Source: Pelobates cultripes
Lineage: Eukaryota; Chordata; Amphibia; Anura; Pelobatidae
Length of the DNA stretch: 64,000 bases
Direction of reading: 5' to 3'
NCBI GenBank assembly: GCA_933207985.1
Contig: OW240916.1
Coordinates: forward strand, 81,400,291 to 81,464,290
Shown here: piece by piece, positions 58,680-64,000 of the stretch
Position numbering within the stretch: the stretch's first letter is position 1
Layout of the letters: the number at the start of each line of letters is the position of its first letter
The notes under the pieces: generated by a model
What the model was told of the DNA's origin: nothing
The model's input: the letters and a program-made list of their open reading frames with translations, nothing else
Database searches by the model: none
Position numbers and translations under genes: made by a program

Positions 58680-59456
58680 AAATATATAGACTATATTGAG
58701 CTGCTAAATATTAGGAAGCACTATCCTAAGAGAGAAGGATGCAACTAGCAGGATTTAATCACCCCAGGCTAGTTATAGCTAAAAGGGAGAAAATGAGGGA
58801 GCTCACCAGGGTCCAGACCGGCAGATAGGAAGAGGACATGAGGAATGGGGAGAGAAGTGAGTGATAGAAAATGGCCGCCGGCAATCTCGCGAGATTCGCG
58901 GCGGAATTCTACCAGAAAAGGGAGATAGAGCCGAACGTTCGGCGGAAAACAGTGAATGCATATGGAGCCATTGAGGAACACATAGCAAAGGCGAATAAGC
59001 CAGGCGTTCGCATAGAAATTCAAACGCGGCAACAGGAGAATAGAAGGTGAATAAGGCAATCAAGCGAATGGGGAATTCGTGAATAGCCGAACAGTGTGTG
59101 GAATAATAGGAGAAGAGAAAACTGCCGAATGGGATGATGAGAATGGGCGTAAAGGGCGCCAAAGTGACAGGCAGACCGGCAGTGTAATGGAGGGAGTAAA
59201 AGGAAGCACGAGAGCTTTAAAAGAGGTACCAGTAACGGTAGAGTAGAATTAAGCCGGAAAAGAGAGGGGGTCTGGAACCCTGGGCTCAAACAAATTATAC
59301 ACCATAAAGTCAAAGTATACAATAATACCAGCAATAATTAACCAGTGAATGGTACAGGTTAACAGCAGAGAAAAGGTCAATAGTGCAGAAAACAGTAGAC
59401 AAAAACCATAAGGCTATGATAAGAGTAAATTAGTCATGTACTTATCTGTTTGGTAG
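58680..59456 (-). other. DIRS 5' leader
   Basis: Non-coding between the 5' terminal repeat and gag. It has several TTCGCG/GCGAA-type words near 58890-59070. Confidence 0.6.
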
Positions 59457-59633
59457 CAGCAAAGAAAGAGGAATGGGGTGGGGAGGTGCTGCCTATTATA
59501 CTGGGACTTGATATGGGAGTGTCCTATCACTATGGTTACTGTTTTTTCTTACTGTTTGTATCCTTTGCTGCTATTGGTGGACAGTAAAGAAAGGAATATG
59601 CAATATGAGCCTCCGTGTCTTGACATAAAATTA
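59457..59633 (-). repeat. DIRS 5' terminal repeat
   Basis: Reads inverted relative to 46718-46921. Outer bases on the minus strand: TAATTTTATGTCAAGACACG. Confidence 0.88.
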
Positions 59634-59694
59634 GCAGGCTTATTACTGTCTATATGAGTATACTTGTAATTACGTTTGAGAAAACCACAGTTTA

Positions 59695-59880
59695 TCTTTT
59701 GTATATATTTATTTTCCATCACCTGTGTCCCTCCCTCCCCCCTCCCCCGCCCTCCTTTTTGGTTTGATTCAATGTTATTTACTAAGAGCTAGATATTCCT
59801 CTAGCCTTTTTTATTTGATATATTAAAAGTAAATTTTTTACTTCACTATAGGCCATTTGGACAGTATTTTTTCTTTTTAT
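59695..59880. repeat. Right arm of the foldback element around the DIRS nest
   Basis: Inverted partner of 45836-46020. Confidence 0.8.
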
Positions 59881-59944
59881 TCTTAATTTATTTCTAAGGG
59901 TTATCCCCTATTATTACTGTCCTACGTATACCTTAACAGCTTTA

Positions 59945-61681
59945 AATTTTTCTCAGAATTATAAATGTAACACTTTTGTTTTTGCCCCCATTATTCATGA
60001 GCTAAACTCAAAGATCTAAGACTTTTTCTATGTACACAAAAGGCCTATTTCTCTCAAATATTGTTCACAAATCTGTCTAAATCTGTGTTAGTGAACTCTT
60101 CTCCTTTGCTGAGATAATCCATCCTCCTCACAGGTATGGCATATCAAGATGCTGATTTGACAGCATGATTATTGCAAAGGTATGCCTTAGGCTGGCCACA
60201 ATAAAAGGCCACTCTAAAATGTGCAGTTTTCCTGTATTGGGGGAATCCGGGGTGGTCCGAAAACCAGTCAGTATCTGGTGTGACCACCATTTGCCTCACG
60301 CAGTGAAACACATCTCCTTTGCATAGAGTTGATCAGGTTGTTGATTCTAGCCTGTGGAATGTTGGACTACAAATTTTGAAGGAGCGTGCAATTGGCATGC
60401 TGACTACAGGAATGTCCACCAGAGCTGTTGCCCGTGAATTGAATGTTAATTTCTCTACCATAAGCCATCTACAAAGGCATTTCAGAGAATTTGTTAGTAC
60501 ATCTAACCAGCCTCACAACCGCAGACCATGTGTAACCACACCAGCCCAGGACCTCCACATCCAGCACCTTCACCTCCAAGATCGTCTGAGACCAGCCACC
60601 CAGACTGCTGCTGCAACAATTGGTTTGTATAACCAAAGGATTTAACCACAAACTGTCAGAAACCGTCTCAGGGAAGCTCATCTGCATGCTCGTCGTCCTC
60701 ATGGGGTCATGACCTGTCTGCAGTTTGTCGTCGTAACTGACTAGAGTGGGCAAATGCTCACATTCAATGGTGCCTGTCACTTTGGAGAGGTGTTCTCTTC
60801 ACAAATTAATTCCGGTTTTCACTGTGCAGGTCAGATGGCAGACAGCATGTATGGCGTTGTGTGGGTAAGCAGTTTGCTGATGCCAATGTTGTGGAACGAG
60901 TGGCCAATGGTGGCGGCGGGGTTATGTTATGGGCAGGCGTATGTTATGGACAATGAACACAGGTGCATTTTATTGATGGCATTTTGAATGCACAGAGATA
61001 CCGTGACGAGATCCTGAGGCCCATTGTTGTGCCATTCATCCATGACCATCACCTCATGTTGCAGCATGATAATGCACGGCCCCATGTTGCAAGGATCTGT
61101 ACACAATTCCTGGAAGCTGAAAACATCCCAGTTCTTGCATGGCCAGCATAGTCACCGGACATGTCACCCATTGAGCATATTTGGGATTCTCTGGATCGGC
61201 ATATTTCACAGCGTGTTTCAGTTCCTGCCAATATCCAGCAACTTCGCACATCCATTGAAGAGGAATAGACCAACATTCCACAGGCCACAATCAACAACCT
61301 GATCAACTCTATGCAAAGGAGATGTGTTGCACTGCGTGAGGCAAATGGTGGTCACACCAGATGCTGACTGGTTTTCGGACCACCCCGGACACCCCCATTA
61401 CAATAAAACTGCATATTTTAGAGTGGCCTTTTATTGTGGCCAGCCTAAGGCACACCTGTGCAATAATCATGCTGTCTAATCAGCATCTTAATATGCCACA
61501 CCTGTGAGGTGGATGGATTATCTCGGCAAAGGAGAAGTGCTCACTAACAGATTTAGACAGATTTGTGAATATTTGAGAGAAATAGGCCTTTTGTGTACAT
61601 AGAAAAAGTCTTAGATCTTTGAGTTCAGTTAATGAAAAATGGGGCAAAGCAAAAGTTTTGCGTTTATAATTTTGTTCAGTG
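59945..61681 (+). mobile_element. Tc1-like DNA transposon, decayed
   Basis: Inverted repeats of about 390 bases (59945-60335 and 61292-61681; shared: AGATCTAAGACTTTTTCTA, CCAGTCAG then ATCTGGTGTGACC). The right end is TTCAGTG followed by TA. The transposase between is broken. About 1.74 kb, usual for the group. Confidence 0.93.
60335..61380 (+). pseudogene. Tc1-like transposase remnant
   Basis: Cut-and-paste DDE/D transposase. 60319-60645 shows the paired-type DNA-binding helix-turn-helix (IGMLTTGMSTRAVARELNVN, then STISHLQRHF) and RPCVTTPAQD. Further on, HFIDGILNAQRYRDEIL and LMLQHDNARPH (second catalytic D) at 60963-61151, a TAG in place of the tyrosine of the WPAYSPD-type motif, then SPIEHIWDSL with the last acidic residue. 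Stops and frameshifts near 60640, 60740, 61150 and 61268 inactivate it. The last codons (NLINSMQRRCVALREANGG) lie inside the right inverted repeat. Confidence 0.9.
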
Positions 61682-62440
61682 TACTTGCTTTTCGATGAAT
61701 TTATTGAATAGTTCACCTGTGTCTGTGATTTCCTGTGCTCTTCTTCTTGGTACTGTGTATCATCTATATGTGATGACAATATATTAGATTCTGCTAGAGC
61801 TTATTTAATTGATTTTTTTCTTTTTTTGCAGACTCTGCATGAAAATAACACAGGAGGTAGTGTTCCACTCTATATTCTGCCTGTCTTGAGAATATGATAC
61901 TGCCCCTATGACTAATAGTGGAGTTTCAACTTATAATCATATATGATATCTATAGGCAAATTAATCATTTTTGCTAATGTCGATACTACCTCTTTAAGAC
62001 TAGTCTGTATGCCAAAAGTGGGTGCTAAATAGATTTCAATCATTTTTTCCAGATACATTGTTCCCCAGTCTCTGCCATAGCCAGAAGCTATAAAGCACCT
62101 TGTCAAGATCTTAATAAAATGCTGACAATATAGACAAGATTATCGCTAAGCTGCTCTGTAATTAAGATTATAGGCCTCGGGCTTCATCCTGTTCTTTCAT
62201 TGACAGTTTATGCTATTATCAAAAGACAGTCATTTCATGGAAATAAGGTGTAAATCATCGGCTATCAATCGCGTGACATGACATGTGAGGAAAATCAGTT
62301 ACAGGTTATGAGAAAGACTATACAAAACTCAAGCATCTTCATTGTTGCATGATAGTACCACAAGTCAGCATTGCTTATCTGAACTGCTATTAGATGGACA
62401 GCTAAAGGTGAACATGGATCAAGTATATATATATGGACTT
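61682..62440. other. Unique DNA; possible conserved element
   Basis: No element ends. 62140-62300 is complex and contains TAATTAAGATTATAGGCC and CAATCGCGTGACATGACATG, with homeodomain-like TAATTA; a candidate conserved non-coding element, untested. Confidence 0.4.
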
Positions 62441-62456
62441 CTAGCTGTTACTTTGT

Positions 62457-62526
62457 ATATTTATATATATCTATATCTATATCTATATCTATATCTATAT
62501 CTATATATATATACACATATATATAT
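62457..62526. repeat. (CTATAT)n and (TA)n microsatellite
   Basis: Six or so CTATAT units followed by TA repeats, directly abutting the Ngaro-like end. Confidence 0.95.
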
Positions 62527-62648
62527 ATTTGTGTTCGGGGCATTCTCATATGATATAGAATAAGATGGGTTGTAGAGATGTAGCTTTAGGAATAATCGGT
62601 TGAGGTGTGCCGAAACCGACGTATGCTGTAAGCCGGTAAAAAGTGGGC
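62527..62648 (-). repeat. Split direct repeat B2 of a Ngaro-like element
   Basis: 122 bases, identical but for one base to 62782-62903, same orientation. On the minus strand the order after the recombinase is copy (62782-62903), unique 133 bases, copy: the B1-A2-B2 arrangement of Ngaro elements. Confidence 0.75.
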
Positions 62649-62781
62649 TTACATAGAGGAAATATGAACAATGGGAGTGGAGGGTGGGGCTATTCGTCTG
62701 ACCAACAAAGGTAAGTAGGGAGAGGGGGAGTCCCTTTTATAGGTCTATAGCCCCTCCCACAACTTCAGGCCATGCCTTCCA
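62649..62781 (-). repeat. Presumed A2 segment of the Ngaro-like element
   Basis: 133 bases between the two B copies. Its partner A1 should lie upstream of the element, beyond the right edge. Confidence 0.55.
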
Positions 62782-62903
62782 ATTTGTGTTCGGGGCATTC
62801 TCATATAATATAGAATAAGATGGGTTGTAGAGATGTAGCTTTAGGAATAATCGGTTGAGGTGTGCCGAAACCGACGTATGCTGTAAGCCGGTAAAAAGTG
62901 GGC
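62782..62903 (-). repeat. Split direct repeat B1 of a Ngaro-like element
   Basis: See 62527-62648; lies about 90 bases after the end of the recombinase reading. Confidence 0.75.
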
Positions 62904-62989
62904 AAAAAGAGAAATATTAATGCAAAACATTATACAGGATCATAGTGCATTTGTTAACCATCAGTTAGACATTTTAATGAAAGCGTCCT

Positions 62990-63400
62990 AATTCCTGAAT
63001 CGGCTGTGGTATGTACATCGCATAAGCCTATGATTCCCAGCTGCCCCGTGTCTTAACGTGTGCGGGGATGTCTTGGCTATGGGCTGTGTAAGCTGCTCCT
63101 ATCCAAAAGGAGTGCCCTGAGTAGTCGCTAGGGTTTAGTTCGAGCACGATGAATGAGTAGGTGGACATAGTGCATGAACTTACCTGTGGTAAGGACAGTA
63201 TCGTACAGCGACAGTAATGGTTCAGTGGTGCGTATGGTGGCGTGCCCAAGAACGTAATCAGTACCTTAACCGGGCACCCAGCATTGCTTGTAAGGTAGTA
63301 GGTTATATGCACTGGCTCGCCCCTCTGACTCATCTTAGTTTTAGGAAGGGACCGGACATAGTGGTCTGTGTGTTTTAGAGGATAAGAGGTCACCAGGTAC
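62990..63400 (-). pseudogene. Tyrosine recombinase of a Ngaro-like element, broken
   Basis: The 121-codon frame 63028-63393 has GCPVKVLITFLGTPP, ILSLPQVSS and SGHSFWIGAAYTAHSQDIPAHV, the C-terminal half of a tyrosine recombinase of the HSFRIGAA type found in Ngaro-like elements and cryptons. The second catalytic arginine is W, the frame stops at TAG just before AYAMYI, which holds the nucleophile tyrosine, and the GRW motif is GSW. It cannot be active. The first catalytic arginine and upstream domains were not found to 64000. Confidence 0.8.
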
Positions 63401-64000
63401 TCTTGTTTATGATGTTGGCCGCTGATAGTGAGTTATTGTTTTGGCCTGAGAAAGCCGTTAAAGGCTAGATAGGTAGCAGTTTTGATAACTGCATTGGTGC
63501 GTGGCTCGGAAGTGCATGGTCGAGTGGTTCTGTCATGGTTTGAACATTGTATGTCTATGGCCAGTATTTAGTTTTAGCGGGAACGTCCGCTTGGCCATGT
63601 CTCTAAGTAAGGCATGTATGGGGTAGGAGGATAGGAAGCCTTGTTGTTTGGGATGGAGAAATACGTATAGGGTTGAATGCCCGTGAGATAAAGTTTAACC
63701 GTGTTGTGCGAGAATTATTAACTTAAGGTGGCAAAAAGAGGCGAAGGCCATACGTGGTGAAACCTCAAACCAGCTATCTAAGTGATGGTCCGACATGAAA
63801 CGTATTGTATAAGTGGAAAACCCTGTAGCAAGCGTGTTGAGTGCTGGTGGACAAGGCCAGTTTAGTCAGAGCCCGGCTATGTTGGCGAGGTTCATGTAAT
63901 CCATGACCTTGACCATAAATGACCCCCTGCCATGGCGGCTGTCACGGCAGCTGCCACAATAATTTACCATTACGTGTGGTTAAGAAAGTCCACCATATGT
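63401..64000. other. Unidentified sequence, probably more of the Ngaro-like element
   Basis: No readable RT, RNase H or recombinase N-terminus. A hairpin-like GGCGGCTGTCACGGCAGCTGCC lies near 63933-63955. The element may continue beyond the window. Confidence 0.35.

Larger units (their letters stand above)
46718..59633 (-). mobile_element. DIRS element, interrupted by an endogenous retrovirus and a hAT MITE
   Basis: Minus strand. The 5' terminal repeat is at 59457-59633 and its inverted partner at 46718-46921 (shared: CCACCAATAGCAGCAAAGG, AGGCAGCACCTCCCCACC). Gag, RT, RNase H and tyrosine recombinase follow in that order. An internal complementary region after the recombinase is split by the retrovirus: 54146-54172 complements the 5' end, 47430-47504 complements the 3' end. 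Without the retrovirus and MITE the DIRS is about 6.1 kb, normal for a full element. Several frameshifts and one stop show it is dead. Confidence 0.9.

Noticed and set aside
58769..59334. Overlapping minus-strand frames before DIRS gag
   Set aside because: They lie in the leader, overlap each other in different phases and match no DIRS protein.

Overview
The window reads as a piece of a large, repeat-choked amphibian genome, most likely a frog. The reasons are: several TTAA-flanked MITEs with TTAAAGG ends like the T2/Kolobok MITEs described in Xenopus; tyrosine-recombinase retroelements (one DIRS, one non-autonomous DIRS, one Ngaro-like end); Penelope-like elements with GIY-YIG; a chromovirus; a Tc1-like element; CR1 and L1 LINE fragments; and one intact fish-type (class I) odorant receptor. 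Species cannot be fixed from sequence alone. There is one assembly gap of 100 N.

Layout. 1-1.76 kb: end of a Ty3/Gypsy element (RNase H, polypurine tract, LTR). 1.8-3.7 kb: broken L1-type LINE. 4.2-9.2 kb: the only convincing host gene, a class I odorant receptor coding exon at 8240-9208, with a possible promoter and two possible 5' untranslated exons upstream and a 55-bp minisatellite in the presumed intron. 9.5-10.75 kb: hAT-type non-autonomous element. 10.9-15.6 kb: minisatellites, the gap and a 5'-truncated CR1. 16-19 kb: mostly unique AT-rich DNA with two MITEs. 19.8-23.3 kb: non-autonomous DIRS with a recognisable internal complementary region. 25.3-37.5 kb: two Penelope-like copies, themselves targets of a T2 MITE, a piggyBac-like hairpin element and a solo LTR; the solo LTR in turn holds a chromovirus with both LTRs. 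40.4-42.3 kb: 38-bp minisatellite. 44.0-44.9 kb: two T2-like MITEs. 45.8-59.9 kb: a nest in which a foldback element was entered by a DIRS, the DIRS internal complementary region was entered by a gamma-type endogenous retrovirus, and the DIRS RT active site was entered by a hAT MITE. 59.9-61.7 kb: decayed Tc1-like transposon. 62.5-63.4 kb: split direct repeats and broken tyrosine recombinase of a Ngaro-like element running off the right edge.

How it works together. Apart from the receptor gene, this is a record of mobile-element layering. Target duplications (AATAC, CACAT, ATGT, AGATAGAC, TTAA) let the order of insertion be read directly. The most notable single observation is a self-priming signature in the chromovirus: ten bases just inside its 5' LTR pair perfectly with ten bases lying at the predicted RNA start. 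No element seen here looks able to move by itself.
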